DNA of 64,000 nt, taken from NCBI GenBank assembly GCA_965222425.1, contig CBDCTW010000023.1, forward strand, positions 1 through 64,000. Direction: 5' to 3'. The stretch is from CBDCNP01 sp965222425. Lineage in GTDB: Bacteria > Acidobacteriota > Vicinamibacteria > Marinacidobacterales > DATDRI01. Within the stretch, counting starts at the first letter, position 1, and the number at the start of each line of letters is the position of its first letter. This document shows, in pieces, positions 19,325 through 28,355 of the stretch. The notes beneath the pieces are model-generated. The model ran no database searches, had not been told where the DNA came from, and worked only from the letters and a program-made list of their open reading frames with translations. The position numbers and the translations under genes are program-made.

Positions 19325-19729
19325 GTGGCAAAAGCAACCTGTGAGATCCGAGTTCGTTATGGCGAGACCGACCAGATGCGCTTAGCATACTACGCCCATT
19401 ACCTCAACTGGTTCGAAGTGGGCCGATCGAACCTTCTTCGCGAGAGCGGAGTGAGCTATCGAGAGATCGAGAGCCAAGGGGTATTCCTGCCCGTCGTCGA
19501 AGCACACTGTCGCTACCTCAAAGCGGCCCGTTACGACGACCTGCTTCGCATCATCACCAAGGTATCGCAGCCCAAACGCGCCCGGTTGCTTTTCGAGTAC
19601 GAAATTCACCGTATCCGCCCTCAAAGGGACAACGAGCTCGTCGCCACCGGAAACACGGTCCACGTTGCTGTGGACCAACAAGGAAAGCCCATGCGACTCC
19701 CCGAGCAGCTTGCGAGGTTGGTTCGTTGA
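19325..19729 (+). CDS. YbgC/FadM-type acyl-CoA thioesterase
   Basis: Hotdog-fold thioesterase of 134 residues. It has the family motif Y-G-E-T-D-Q-M with the catalytic Asp, YYAHYLNWFEVGR, and a C-terminal half ending PEQLARLV. The substrate (short or long acyl-CoA, or phospholipid-linked) cannot be told from sequence. The GTG at 19325 is used because homology begins there and it follows the rpe stop; the frame is also open upstream inside rpe. The stop overlaps the next gene's TTG start (TTGA), indicating translational coupling. Confidence 0.85.
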   Translation: MAKATCEIRVRYGETDQMRLAYYAHYLNWFEVGRSNLLRESGVSYREIESQGVFLPVVEAHCRYLKAARYDDLLRIITKVSQPKRARLLFEYEIHRIRPQRDNELVATGNTVHVAVDQQGKPMRLPEQLARLVR

Positions 19730-20682
19730 CCGTCGTGGTCACCGGTGTTGCCGGCTTCATCGGGTCCCACCTGGCGGAGGCGCTTACCGCTCGAGGTGAA
19801 CATGTCATCGGCGTGGATTGCTTCATCGACTACTATCCTCGAACGATGAAGCAGCAGAACCTCGCGTTCCTCGTCGATTCACCACGTTTTGAGCTAATCG
19901 AGACCCCACTTCAGGAGATGGAGCTCGAGCCCCTGTTGGCAAAAGTAGATGTCGTCTACCATCTCGCCGCCCAGGCCGGGGTACGAGCCAGCTGGGGAAA
20001 GGAGTTTTCGATCTATACCGACAACAATATCCTCGCGACGCAGCGCCTTCTCGAGGCGGCGGTCAGGGAGCCGCTCAAGGCCTTCGTCTACGCCTCCTCC
20101 TCCTCGGTCTATGGCGACGCGGCGGAGATGCCCATGCGGGAATCGGTACCGCTGCACCCGGTCTCGCCTTACGGCGTATCCAAGCTCGCGGTGGAGAAAT
20201 TGTGCTACCTCTATTCCGTGAACTATTCGGTCCCCACCACAGGCCTTCGATACTTCACCGTCTACGGACCCCGCCAGCGGCCAGACATGGCGTTTCATCG
20301 TCTGTTTCGAAACGCCCTCGACGGGGAGGAGTTTCACCTCTTCGGTGACGGCCAGCAGACGCGCGACTTCACATATGTGAGCGACGCCGTAGACGCTACT
20401 CTCGCCGCCACCGAACGAGGCGGTCCCGGTAGCGTTTACAACATTGGGGGCGGCTCCCGTGTGTCCCTTCTCGAGGTCATCATGGAGATCGAGAAGCTAA
20501 CCGGCACGAAACTCCGCTTGCGACGGGAGCCCACCCAGAAAGGAGACATGCGCGATACCTGTGCGGACACGACCGCGGCGCTGAACGATCTCGGCTATCG
20601 GCCCAAAGTGAAACTGTCCGAGGGACTGGAAGCGGAGTGGAAATGGCTGAAGACCGCAGTGTCCACGAAGGACGCCCCCTGA
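19726..20682 (+). CDS. NAD-dependent nucleotide-sugar epimerase/dehydratase
   Basis: Extended short-chain dehydrogenase of the UDP-glucuronate 4-epimerase/GalE group. An N-terminal Rossmann motif GVAGFIGSHLAE is followed by HLAAQAGVR, YASSSSVYGD with the catalytic Ser, the YGVSK Tyr/Lys pair, TGLRYFTVYGPRQRPDMA, and DGQQTRDFTYV. 318 residues. HLAAQAGVR and the PDMAF segment resemble UDP-glucuronate epimerases, but the substrate is not certain. The start is TTG 19726, overlapping the previous stop. It likely feeds surface polysaccharide with the sugar genes at 24-28 kb. Confidence 0.82.
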   Translation: MTVVVTGVAGFIGSHLAEALTARGEHVIGVDCFIDYYPRTMKQQNLAFLVDSPRFELIETPLQEMELEPLLAKVDVVYHLAAQAGVRASWGKEFSIYTDNNILATQRLLEAAVREPLKAFVYASSSSVYGDAAEMPMRESVPLHPVSPYGVSKLAVEKLCYLYSVNYSVPTTGLRYFTVYGPRQRPDMAFHRLFRNALDGEEFHLFGDGQQTRDFTYVSDAVDATLAATERGGPGSVYNIGGGSRVSLLEVIMEIEKLTGTKLRLRREPTQKGDMRDTCADTTAALNDLGYRPKVKLSEGLEAEWKWLKTAVSTKDAP

Positions 20683-20705
20683 GGCGCTGGGCTATAATTC
20701 TGCCA

Positions 20706-21527
20706 ATGGCCCGAACGGAACCAAAAATGAAGAGCAGCACGTCGGTTGCCGTCTTCCTGTCTCTCGTACTCGCCATTTCCTGCGGCGGCAAAACAACGGT
20801 TCGCGATTTCTCATCCGGCGCTGGAGGCGATCAGATGCTCTTGGAGCTGGGCCAGAAACGACTAGAGGATAAGGACTGGCTGGACGCACGCGGTTACCTC
20901 CAGCATCTGATCGACACGTTCCCAAGAAGCCAGTACGTGGGTGATGCTCGCATCGGCATCGCCGACTCTTACTTCTACGAGAAGGGAGTTGGAAATATCG
21001 TGCTGTCGATCGCAGAGTACCGTGATGTACTCACCTTCTTCCCCAATCACCCTCGCGCCGACTACGTCCAGTACCAGATCGCCTACGCCTACTATCGACG
21101 AAAGCACAGCTCCGACCGGGATCAGGACCCGACTCGGACCGCCGTCGAAGAGCTCGAAAAGCTCATCGATCTGTACCCCAGTAGTCCCTACGCGGAGACC
21201 GGACGCGAGCTGCTTGCGGATTGTAACGAGCTCTTGGCCGACCACGAATTCCGCGTCGGTCGGTTTTACATGAAGGTCCGCAAACACTGCCGGGGCTCCA
21301 TCGCTCGCCTCAAGGGGGTCTTGGAAAACTATCCGACCTTCAGCCGGACCGATGAGGTGTATTTGGCCTTGGGGGAGGCCTACGTCATGTGCGGCGCCCC
21401 TATGCAAGCCATGCCCTACTACAAGGAACTCATCGAGAAGTACCCTTCGAGCGATTTCAAGAACGAGGCCGAAGAGCGCTTGGGAGCCCTCCGAGCAAAG
21501 GCCAACGAAGGCCCAAAGATCCCATAG
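20706..21527 (+). CDS. bamD: Outer membrane assembly lipoprotein BamD
   Basis: TPR lipoprotein component of the BAM beta-barrel insertion machine. The signal peptide ends in the lipobox LAISC, with the Cys about 20 residues from the second Met. Five TPR-like helical pairs follow, with family signatures such as DTFPRSQYVGDA, FFPNHPRADYVQYQIAY and LIDLYPSSPYAETG. The start is Met 20706 or 20727; the frame is open to 20637 inside the epimerase gene. It lies 24 bases after the epimerase stop. Its presence is good evidence for a two-membrane cell envelope. Intact. Confidence 0.9.
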   Translation: MARTEPKMKSSTSVAVFLSLVLAISCGGKTTVRDFSSGAGGDQMLLELGQKRLEDKDWLDARGYLQHLIDTFPRSQYVGDARIGIADSYFYEKGVGNIVLSIAEYRDVLTFFPNHPRADYVQYQIAYAYYRRKHSSDRDQDPTRTAVEELEKLIDLYPSSPYAETGRELLADCNELLADHEFRVGRFYMKVRKHCRGSIARLKGVLENYPTFSRTDEVYLALGEAYVMCGAPMQAMPYYKELIEKYPSSDFKNEAEERLGALRAKANEGPKIP

Positions 21528-21529
21528 CT

Positions 21530-21670
21530 GACGCCTGGCCACGTTGAGTAGCAGCAACCCCGCATTTTGCGTCCAGAATGGCCGTCTAGTAGGGCACGTT
21601 GTGCCGACGCCGGGCGACCTCCAGCCGGGCAGGCGTCCGAGGACGACGCAATATTTTGGCGCCAATCACC
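21530..21670. repeat. Cluster of palindromic repeat units after bamD
   Basis: Three divergent members of the ~45-nt family in alternating orientation. A minus-strand unit occupies 21530-21574 (GACGCAAAAT, GTTGCTGCTACTCAAC, GGCCAGGCGTC). A plus-strand unit occupies ~21569-21612 (GCGTCCAGAATGGC to GACGCC). A minus-strand unit lies at ~21632-21669 and shares 19 identical bases with the copA unit. They start three bases after the bamD stop, so they would form the mRNA 3' end. Confidence 0.6.
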
Positions 21671-21741
21671 GTAATCATGCCCACGGCGCCTCGCGTATCC
21701 CAACCTTCAAGTACAACTTTAAGGTTTCCTGGAAATACCTC

Positions 21742-21771
21742 TTGACACCACGGATATCTAGCTGTTAGCCT
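21742..21771 (+). promoter_or_regulatory. Candidate sigma-70 promoter for the LysM gene
   Basis: A perfect -35 box TTGACA (21742-21747) is followed at 17-18 bases by a weak -10 (TTAGCC/TAGCCT). It lies 40 bases before the GTG start of the LysM protein. The rest of the 284-base gap holds only the repeat cluster. Confidence 0.4.
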
Positions 21772-21811
21772 GGCGGGAGGATTCGCCCTGAAATCTCAGT
21801 GGAGATATATT

Positions 21812-22939
21812 GTGAGGATCCGACCGTCGCGGATTAGCACTTGGGGTGTGGCGATTCTGGTCAGTGGTGGGCTTGCCTGGGCACAGTCCCCCGATCAGAC
21901 ACCAGAGGGAGGTGAAATCGTCCTCCCTCCCCACTGGTCTCCGTACCAAGCTCCGAACAGTTACCCGGAGGGGACGAGGCTCCACATCATCGTCAAGGGT
22001 GACACGCTTTGGGACCTGTCCAATACGTACCTGGAGAATCCCTTTCTGTGGCCCCAACTTTGGGATGCCAACCGTTACATCACCGACGCTCACTGGATTT
22101 ATCCCGGCGATCCGCTCGTCCTTCCCCATCTCGACGTCTTGCGGGCGCCGGATGAAGAACCCGGGGCCGGCGGGCCAGACGCAGCCGGTGCCGAGGGTGA
22201 AGTCGGAGTCGGAACAGGAGGTGCGGCGGGCGTAGCCGGAATGGGCGGACCTAGTGGCCCGAACTTGTTCCCAATTTTCGAGCAAGATTCGATCCAGTGC
22301 GCTGGCTTCATCTCCGACGACGAAGACGAGGGGTTCCAGATCTTCGAGAGCGAAGATACTTTCAAGGTCCATATCGCCGCCACTGTAGGCGATATTCTCT
22401 ACCTCAATCGTGGGCAAGAGGACGGCATCCAAGCCGGAGAACAGTACTACATCAGGGATCGCGTCCGGCAGGTCGGCGGGCACGGATGGCTCATCAACAC
22501 GACGGGACAACTAACCATCCTCGCGGTCCAACGGGAAACCGCTATCGCCCAAATCACATCGGCTTGCCGCGATATTCTGAAGGGGCACTACATGGTTCCC
22601 TTCGAGCCTATACCCGTTCCACTCGTACCCTTCCAGGAGCCCGTCAACCGACTGACTCCTGAGACCGGCCAGAATCGCGGGAAGATCATTGCCTCTCTGG
22701 AGGACGTTCGGGAGATTGGTAGTCTTGGCCGTGGATATTTGGTAAGTATCGACCAAGGCGAGAACGACGGAGTCATTCCTGGTTCGATTTTCACCGTCTT
22801 TCGCTACACTCACTCCCAAGCGCCGAGAAAGGTGCTGGGCGAGCTCGCGGTTTTGACGGTCCATCCCAAGACATCCACGGCCCTGATAACTATGAGCTAC
22901 ACCTATATGGTGAGGGGAGACCTCATCGAACTGAAGTAG
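21812..22939 (+). CDS. Secreted LysM-domain protein
   Basis: 375 residues starting at GTG 21812, with GGAG seven bases upstream. A signal peptide (hydrophobic ~10-23, ending AWAQ) is followed by one LysM domain (residues ~50-105: HIIVKGDTLWDLS, PQLWDANRY, IYPGDPLVLP), which binds peptidoglycan. Then come a Gly/Ala-rich linker (~112-150) and a C-terminal region of two similar beta-rich modules, each with a G-D-x-[IV]-x-[VL]-x(3)-[ED]-G pattern (VGDILYLNRGQEDG; YLVSIDQGENDG). The role is probably envelope-associated. It is convergent with the hypothetical gene after pgsA, with a gap of only 8 bases. Confidence 0.78.
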   Translation: MRIRPSRISTWGVAILVSGGLAWAQSPDQTPEGGEIVLPPHWSPYQAPNSYPEGTRLHIIVKGDTLWDLSNTYLENPFLWPQLWDANRYITDAHWIYPGDPLVLPHLDVLRAPDEEPGAGGPDAAGAEGEVGVGTGGAAGVAGMGGPSGPNLFPIFEQDSIQCAGFISDDEDEGFQIFESEDTFKVHIAATVGDILYLNRGQEDGIQAGEQYYIRDRVRQVGGHGWLINTTGQLTILAVQRETAIAQITSACRDILKGHYMVPFEPIPVPLVPFQEPVNRLTPETGQNRGKIIASLEDVREIGSLGRGYLVSIDQGENDGVIPGSIFTVFRYTHSQAPRKVLGELAVLTVHPKTSTALITMSYTYMVRGDLIELK

Positions 22940-22947
22940 CTCGGAAC

Positions 22948-23382
22948 TCACTTCGCGCCCGAAATCTTCAGGGGCGCCGGAGCCAGGACATCCCCGCGGT
23001 TCACGTAGGCCGCGGGGTTTCCTTTTTTGCCCGCGATCGTGATCACCACGTCGCCTGGAACCAGTTCCCGTGGAAGCCTTTCGCTGAGACGACGAAAATC
23101 GGCGCGGGAGACGACGATTCCGACCGGCTCCAAATCGCCGCCCCCACGGAAGCGGCGATCAACGAGCGCCTTCCAGTCGCCGTTCGGCGCCGCGTCAAAG
23201 GAAAGAGCATCGACCCAACCGGGCCGTTGTGCGCCGAGCAGGACACCACTCCCTCGATCCAGAGCGCCGAGGGCATCCGGTCCCAAATACACGGTCGGGA
23301 TTTCGTCGACGAGGCGGTAACGACTCGAACCGCGGCGGCCCGCCCTGTCGTGGCCCGAGGAGGAGGTGTCCCGCCGTTTCAC
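22948..23382 (-). CDS. Hypothetical protein cotranscribed with pgsA
   Basis: 144 residues, not recognised. A basic, disordered N-terminus (MKRRDTSSSGHDRAGRR) precedes an alpha/beta region with the repeated theme of an Asp/Gly turn between hydrophobic strands (VYLGPDALG, VGIVVSRADFRRL, GDVVITIAGKKG). No signal peptide or membrane helix. The GTG start overlaps the pgsA stop (GTGA), so the two are translationally coupled and the ORF is likely real. Confidence 0.55.
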   Translation of the reverse strand: MKRRDTSSSGHDRAGRRGSSRYRLVDEIPTVYLGPDALGALDRGSGVLLGAQRPGWVDALSFDAAPNGDWKALVDRRFRGGGDLEPVGIVVSRADFRRLSERLPRELVPGDVVITIAGKKGNPAAYVNRGDVLAPAPLKISGAK

Positions 23383-23945
23383 GCGCGGCTGCCGGTAGGA
23401 ATCTCGCCTCCGACCTTCCGATAGAAACGAAGGAAGTAATCCACACCCGAAATCAACGCCAGGCTAACCGCTACCCAAAGCGACACTTTCCCAAGGATGT
23501 AGAAAGGCCCGAGGAACTTCTTGCCGAGGATGAGAAGCAGGATAGCGACGACTTGGGTAAACATCTTGCCCTTGCCCAATCCGCTTGCCGGAATGGTAAT
23601 GCCACGAGCGATGGCGACGCTTCTGAGTCCGGACACCGCGAACTCCCGCCCGACAATCACCACCACCATCCAGGCGGGAGCGAGCTCCATCTGCACCAGG
23701 CTGATGAAGGCCGCGGAGACCAGAAGCTTGTCCGCAATTGGATCCAGCATGATGCCGAGCGTCGTGACCTGGCCGCGGCGGCGAGCCAAGTATCCATCTA
23801 GCCAATCCGTAAGGGCTGCTACCGCCACGATTATCCCGCCGATGAGCTCCCAGCGCTCGGTACGAGTCAGCAAGACCACCACCAGCAACGGCACCAGGAA
23901 GATGCGGCTGAAGGTCAGGGCGTTGGGCAAATTCGGAAACGTCAT
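23379..23945 (-). CDS. pgsA: CDP-diacylglycerol-glycerol-3-phosphate 3-phosphatidyltransferase
   Basis: Makes phosphatidylglycerol-phosphate from CDP-diacylglycerol and glycerol-3-phosphate in the inner membrane. The CDP-alcohol phosphotransferase motif D-x2-D-G-x2-A-R-x8-D-x3-D is present (DWLDGYLARRRGQ through MLDPIADK). About four to five hydrophobic helices; 188 residues. It starts MTFPNLPNALTFSRI, typical of PgsA. The gene reads in the same direction as the nucleotide-sugar dehydrogenase, 34 bases upstream. Intact. Confidence 0.92.
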   Translation of the reverse strand: MTFPNLPNALTFSRIFLVPLLVVVLLTRTERWELIGGIIVAVAALTDWLDGYLARRRGQVTTLGIMLDPIADKLLVSAAFISLVQMELAPAWMVVVIVGREFAVSGLRSVAIARGITIPASGLGKGKMFTQVVAILLLILGKKFLGPFYILGKVSLWVAVSLALISGVDYFLRFYRKVGGEIPTGSRA

Positions 23946-23979
23946 GACTCCCGCTAGGGCCTCCTTGAACTCCGGAGGC

Positions 23980-25281
23980 TCAGATCTTCAGGATCTTTTC
24001 CGAGCGGAGATGCTTGGTTGCATTCCGCGTGTCGATCACCAGTGGAGCCTGAGCCACGATGGCCCCCATGTCAAATGAAGAGTGTTCGGTCACGATCACC
24101 GCACAGTCGGTCGATCCTAGCGCGTCAGCAAGCATCACCGAGCGGTGCGTCTTCCCGTCCATCTCCAGCTCGGCCACGAGCGGGTCATGATAGACCACCT
24201 CCGCACCCTTCTGCTCGAGGATTCTGAGAATATCGAGGCCGGGAGATTCGCGTATGTCATCGTTATCCTTCTTGTAAGACATTCCGAGGATCAGGATGCG
24301 AGAGCCCTTGACGCTTTTCTGGCGCTCGTTCAAAGCATCCTGGATCTTGTTAACAACGTAGTACGGCATGGCGGAGTTTATTTCACCCGCCAGCTCGATG
24401 AACCGAGCACGGTAGTTCAAGGTCTTCAGCTTCCATGAAAGGTAGAAAGGATCGATGGGGATGCAGTGTCCACCCAACCCAGGCCCCGGGTAAAACGCCA
24501 TGAAGCCGAACGGCTTGGTGGCCGCGGCATCGATGACCTCCCAAACATCTATCCCCAAACGATCGCACATCAACGCCACTTCGTTAACGAGCCCGATGTT
24601 GACGCTTCGGAAGGTGTTCTCCAAGAGCTTCACCATTTCCGCGCTGCGCGTCGAAGATACCGGGATCACGTGGTCCACCGCATGCGCGTATAGCGCGGTT
24701 GCCATTTCGAGGCAACTCGCCGTCGTGCCCCCGATGATCTTGGGCGTGTTGCGCGTGTTCCAGCGAGTGTTTCCGGGATCCACCCGCTCCGGAGAGAACG
24801 CGAGAAAGAAGTCCTTCCCCACTTCCAAGCCACTTTCTTGCAAGCTCGGAAGTATCAGCTCTTCGGTCGTCCCCGGATATGTCGTGCTTTCAAGCACCAC
24901 CAGCTGGCCATCGCGGAGTCTCTTGCCGATCTCCCGGCTCGCATTGACCACAAGTGAAAGATCAGGATCCTTGGTCTTCGATAAAGGTGTGGGAACGCAA
25001 ATAATGACCGCATCTTTGTCTCTGAGAACGTCGAAGTCGGTCGTGGCGGAGAGCGTCCCTTCCTTCACCAGCTTGGCTACGGATTCGGAGGGAACATCCC
25101 GGACGTAGGATTCTCCGCGCCCGATGGCATCGACCTTTTGGCGATCGATATCGATGCCGACCACGCGAACCCCAGCGCTCGCAAACTCCACCGAGAGCGG
25201 GAGACCGACGTACCCCAGGCCCACGGTAGCCAAGCGGAGCGTCTTGTCTGCAATCTTCCGCCCTAGGTCCTGAGCCTTCAC
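23980..25281 (-). CDS. Nucleotide-sugar dehydrogenase (UDP-GlcNAc/UDP-ManNAc type)
   Basis: Oxidises C6 of a UDP-sugar to a uronate in two NAD steps. Rossmann motif VGLGYVGLPLS, VPTPL, STTYPGTTEE, FSPERVDPG, the catalytic Cys in GGHCIPIDPFYL, and C-terminal LGMSYKKDNDDIRESP. The PTPL...DPDLS and SPERVDPGN segments suit the UDP-N-acetylhexosamine 6-dehydrogenase (WbpA/WecC-like) group; the exact substrate is inferred. The GTG at 25281 is preferred, with GGAAGAGAG upstream. The frame is open to 25461 with low-complexity Ser-rich sequence that lacks homology. Supplies sugar precursors for envelope polysaccharide. Confidence 0.85.
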   Translation of the reverse strand: MKAQDLGRKIADKTLRLATVGLGYVGLPLSVEFASAGVRVVGIDIDRQKVDAIGRGESYVRDVPSESVAKLVKEGTLSATTDFDVLRDKDAVIICVPTPLSKTKDPDLSLVVNASREIGKRLRDGQLVVLESTTYPGTTEELILPSLQESGLEVGKDFFLAFSPERVDPGNTRWNTRNTPKIIGGTTASCLEMATALYAHAVDHVIPVSSTRSAEMVKLLENTFRSVNIGLVNEVALMCDRLGIDVWEVIDAAATKPFGFMAFYPGPGLGGHCIPIDPFYLSWKLKTLNYRARFIELAGEINSAMPYYVVNKIQDALNERQKSVKGSRILILGMSYKKDNDDIRESPGLDILRILEQKGAEVVYHDPLVAELEMDGKTHRSVMLADALGSTDCAVIVTEHSSFDMGAIVAQAPLVIDTRNATKHLRSEKILKI

Positions 25282-25520
25282 CGTACTCTCTTCCTTCTTC
25301 AGGGCAAATTTTGCGATGCGACTATAGTCTCCGCACGAACCGGAGCTGCAACCCTGTACTATAGCATCTGAAGCGCTTAGTGTCGCGGAGTTTGAAAGGC
25401 TCGGCGACCGCGTGCTAGCATGCCGCGCCGTTCCAGCAGCAGTGATACGATCCGTCATCACAACGCAGCGACAAAAGAGGGGTCCCCCATGGGTAACTGC
25501 AGTTTCGCGACAGGTATGCC

Positions 25521-26588
25521 ATGAAGGCAGTCATTCTCGCCGGCGGCAAGGGCACGCGATTGCGCCCACTGACGCTGCACACCCCGAAACCCATCGTACC
25601 GATCCTGGACCGCCCATTCCTTTCGTTTCAGATCGATCTCTTGCGCCACTCGGACATTTCCGAGATCGTCCTTTCCTTGTCTTACCAACCGCGAAGGATC
25701 GAAAAGATCTTCGGTGACGGAAGCGATCTCGGGGTCAAGATTCTCTATACCGTCGAACCCGAGCCATTGGGAACTGCGGGAGCCGTCAAGAGGGCGGAGC
25801 CGTTTCTGGGTAGCAGGACCATCGTCTTCAATGGGGACGTCTTGAGCGATGTCGATCTTCCCGCGGTGATCGCGCAACACGAGGAAACCGGAGCCAAGGC
25901 AACGATCGTACTGACCTCGGTCGAGAACCCGGCCGCCTATGGTTTGGTGGAGGTGGAGAAAGACGGACGCGTGCGACGTTTCTTGGAGAAGCCCAGTTAC
26001 GATGAGATAACTTGCGACACGATCAACGCCGGCATCTACATTCTGGAACCAGAAACACTTGCCCACATACCGGCCGGCAAGAACTACTCTCTCGAGAGAG
26101 GGGTGTTCCCTGCGTTCTTACGAGAGAAGATCCCCTTTTATGCCTACGTTCATCGCGGCTATTGGATCGACATCGGCACTCCCGAGAAGTACTTGAAGGC
26201 CCACCAAGACCTCTTGAGCGGCGAAGCCAAACTCAAGGGTTTCGACTCGAAGCCAGGGGCGATCTACATCGACCCTGCCGCCTCGGTGGATGATGACTCC
26301 CGGATATCCGGACCTGCGTTTGTCGGAGCCGGCACGACGGTAAAGCCCGGAGCTCGCATCGAGCCCTTCGCGGTGGTTGGAAGCAACTGTCGCATCGAGG
26401 AGGGGGCAACCGTCGCCGACTCGGTTCTCTGGTCCAACGTCCGGGTGGGGGAAGAAGCACGCGTGCACGGCGCCTTGGTCGGCAGGAATACTCATATCGG
26501 AAGACACGCGGTCGTGGATCGAGGTGTGGTCTTGGGAGACAAGTCGGTGGTCGCCGATTTCAGTAGGCTCGGTCATCCGGAGGGATGA
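25521..26588 (+). CDS. Sugar-1-phosphate nucleotidylyltransferase with left-handed beta-helix tail
   Basis: NTP-transferase domain (residues ~1-235) with MKAVILAGGKGTRLRPLT, the PKPIVPILDRPFL sugar-phosphate segment, FNGDVLSDVD and a W-I-D-I-G-T-P motif. It is followed by a hexapeptide-repeat (LbH) tail with repeated [I/V]-G-x4 turns (IEEGATVADSV, HIGRHAVV). This resembles mannose-1-phosphate guanylyltransferases of the archaeal/bacterial two-domain type. Pairing with the phosphomannomutase, with a 4-base ATGA overlap, supports a GDP-mannose role, but glucose-1-phosphate specificity cannot be excluded. Confidence 0.85.
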   Translation: MKAVILAGGKGTRLRPLTLHTPKPIVPILDRPFLSFQIDLLRHSDISEIVLSLSYQPRRIEKIFGDGSDLGVKILYTVEPEPLGTAGAVKRAEPFLGSRTIVFNGDVLSDVDLPAVIAQHEETGAKATIVLTSVENPAAYGLVEVEKDGRVRRFLEKPSYDEITCDTINAGIYILEPETLAHIPAGKNYSLERGVFPAFLREKIPFYAYVHRGYWIDIGTPEKYLKAHQDLLSGEAKLKGFDSKPGAIYIDPAASVDDDSRISGPAFVGAGTTVKPGARIEPFAVVGSNCRIEEGATVADSVLWSNVRVGEEARVHGALVGRNTHIGRHAVVDRGVVLGDKSVVADFSRLGHPEG

Positions 26589-27946
26589 GACACGTGCGGA
26601 AGGAATCCATAGAACCGGGCATCTTCAAAGCCTATGACATTCGCGGGATCGTGCCCGATGAGCTCGGGCCAGGGCTCGCACGAAAGATCGGGCGGGGCCT
26701 TGTTGATTACCTCGAGGCGGAGTCGATTGCTGTGGGGCGCGACATGCGGGACTCGTCGCCGGAGTTTGCGAGAGCTTTGTGCGAAGGTGCCAGAGCGGGT
26801 GGCGCCAAAGTCTTGGATATCGGCATGACCACTACCGACATGGTCTATTTTGCGGTGCCTCACTTCGACCTGTCAGGTGGAGCCGTGGTGACCGCCTCCC
26901 ACAATCCGAAACAGTACAATGGATTCAAGCTAGTTCGTGAAGGTGCCCTTGCGCTCTCCGGCGATGCGGGAATCAAGGAGATCAAAGAATGGATTCTCTC
27001 CGGTCGCGAGCTACCCGATAAGCCGGGCGGCGAGTGGGTGGAGAAAAACGTCCTCCCCGCTTACGTGAAGCATGTTCGAAGCTTCATCGATCCAGACGTT
27101 ATTCGACCATTGAGCGTCGTCATGGACGCCGCCAACGGGATGGCCGGTGCGGTAGCCCCTGACGTCTTCGCCGGCCTCCCGCTCAAACGGGTCGACATGT
27201 ATTTCGAGCCGGACGGCAGTTTCCCTAACCACGAGGCGAATCCGCTGGTAGAGGAAAACCGCCGTGAAATCATCGAGAGAGTTCGCGCGGGAGGGGCAGA
27301 CCTCGGGATCGCCTGGGACGGGGATGGAGATCGCTGCTTCTTCATCGACGACCTGGGAGAGTTCGTGCCCGGGGATTTCCTCACCGCGCTCTTGGGCGAG
27401 GCGTTTCTGCTGAAGGAGCCCGGCGCCACCATCATCTACGACGCCCGAGCGAGCTGGGCGGTGAAGGACACGGTAGAAAGGCTCGGAGGATGTGCTTTGA
27501 TGAACCGCGTGGGGCATGCCTTCATCAAAAAGAGAATGAGAGACGAGAACGCGGTCTTCGGAGGCGAGATCAGCGGCCATTTCTATTTCCGTGAGAACTA
27601 CTTCGCGGACAACGGAATGATACCGGCCTTGCTCATCTTGGAGCTGATCTCCAAGAAGGGGAAGAAACTCTCCGAGCTTCTCGCCCCACTACGTGAGAAA
27701 TATTTTATCACTGGGGAGATCAACTCCGAGGTCCGCGACGCGCCCGCAATCCTGACCAAACTCGAGTCGCAATACGCTGATGGTCGCATCTACAAGCTGG
27801 ATGGACTGTCGGTCGAATACACCGACTGGCATTTCAATGTTCGGCCCTCCAACACCGAGCCGCTTCTGCGTTTGAATCTCGAAGCCCTTGACCGGGCGAA
27901 GATGAACCGCCACCGTGAGGAAGTATTGACGGTGATCCGCTCCTAG
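26585..27946 (+). CDS. Phosphomannomutase/phosphoglucomutase
   Basis: Alpha-D-phosphohexomutase of the AlgC/ManB type converting hexose-6-phosphate to hexose-1-phosphate. It has the phosphoserine loop TASHNPKQYNGFK, the metal loop DGDGDRC, the sugar-binding loop GGEISGHFYF and the phosphate-binding loop RPSNTEPLLRL. 453 residues, four-domain length. It is translationally coupled to the nucleotidylyltransferase, so the pair likely produces an NDP-hexose for the epimerase and dehydrogenase nearby. Intact. Confidence 0.92.
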   Translation: MRHVRKESIEPGIFKAYDIRGIVPDELGPGLARKIGRGLVDYLEAESIAVGRDMRDSSPEFARALCEGARAGGAKVLDIGMTTTDMVYFAVPHFDLSGGAVVTASHNPKQYNGFKLVREGALALSGDAGIKEIKEWILSGRELPDKPGGEWVEKNVLPAYVKHVRSFIDPDVIRPLSVVMDAANGMAGAVAPDVFAGLPLKRVDMYFEPDGSFPNHEANPLVEENRREIIERVRAGGADLGIAWDGDGDRCFFIDDLGEFVPGDFLTALLGEAFLLKEPGATIIYDARASWAVKDTVERLGGCALMNRVGHAFIKKRMRDENAVFGGEISGHFYFRENYFADNGMIPALLILELISKKGKKLSELLAPLREKYFITGEINSEVRDAPAILTKLESQYADGRIYKLDGLSVEYTDWHFNVRPSNTEPLLRLNLEALDRAKMNRHREEVLTVIRS

Positions 27947-28047
27947 TGCACCAGTGCGCGCTCACTCCCCGTTCGCGCGCCCGGCGCCTCGCTCCACGCT
28001 CGGCGCACCCGCTGGCGGCCCATGCCGGCCGGGCTCGCTCGCCACGC

Positions 28048-28081
28048 AGCAGGCTGCGGGTGCATTTTTCAGCAGCCTGCT
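28048..28081. repeat. Perfect palindrome AGCAGGCTGC/GCAGCCTGCT after the mutase gene
   Basis: A 10-bp perfect inverted repeat (28048-28057 and 28072-28081) with a 14-base loop containing five T. It lies ~100 bases beyond the mutase stop. The GC-rich preceding stretch (27950-28047) shows no ORF. It could act as a terminator; it also resembles REP-like palindromes that I know only in general terms. A related core (GCAGCCTGC) occurs at 63083-63090. Confidence 0.45.
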
Positions 28082-28157
28082 AGTGTCAAACAAAGGTTCG
28101 GTTGTTTTGACAGTCCGATTTCAGTACCGTTATAATCGTTATGCTTTAGGTTTGGGG

Positions 28158-28233
28158 GCGGGCGTAGCTCAGTTGGTAGAGTACAAGCTTCCCAAGCTTG
28201 GGGTCGCGGGTTCGAACCCCGTCGCCCGCTCCA
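28158..28233 (+). tRNA. tRNA-Gly (anticodon CCC)
   Basis: A 76-nt cloverleaf folds cleanly. The acceptor stem is GCGGGCG/CGCCCGC with U as discriminator and an encoded CCA. The D-stem is GCUC with loop AGUUGGUA. The anticodon stem CAAGC/GCUUG encloses UUCCCAA (anticodon CCC, 28191-28193). The T-arm is GCGGG-UUCGAAC-CCCGU. It reads GGG codons. Flanked by the mutase and bactofilin genes. Confidence 0.96.
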
Positions 28234-28355
28234 AAGTGGTGGAACCAGCGCATGTTGCACCCTCCACGAGACATCGTTTTCCCGCCTCGTTATTCGCTGC
28301 AGCGATTGGGCCTTTCTTGAGCGCTGCGACGTGAGCCCGAACTCCAGGAGGTAAC

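Noticed and set aside
23227..23801. Plus-strand ORFs opposite pgsA and its partner
   Set aside because: No ribosome site or homology, while the minus-strand genes are well supported.
25282..25520. Divergent promoters between the sugar dehydrogenase and nucleotidylyltransferase genes
   Set aside because: TATAGT-like boxes occur, but the nearest -35 candidates have poor sequence or 19-base spacing; support is too weak to list.
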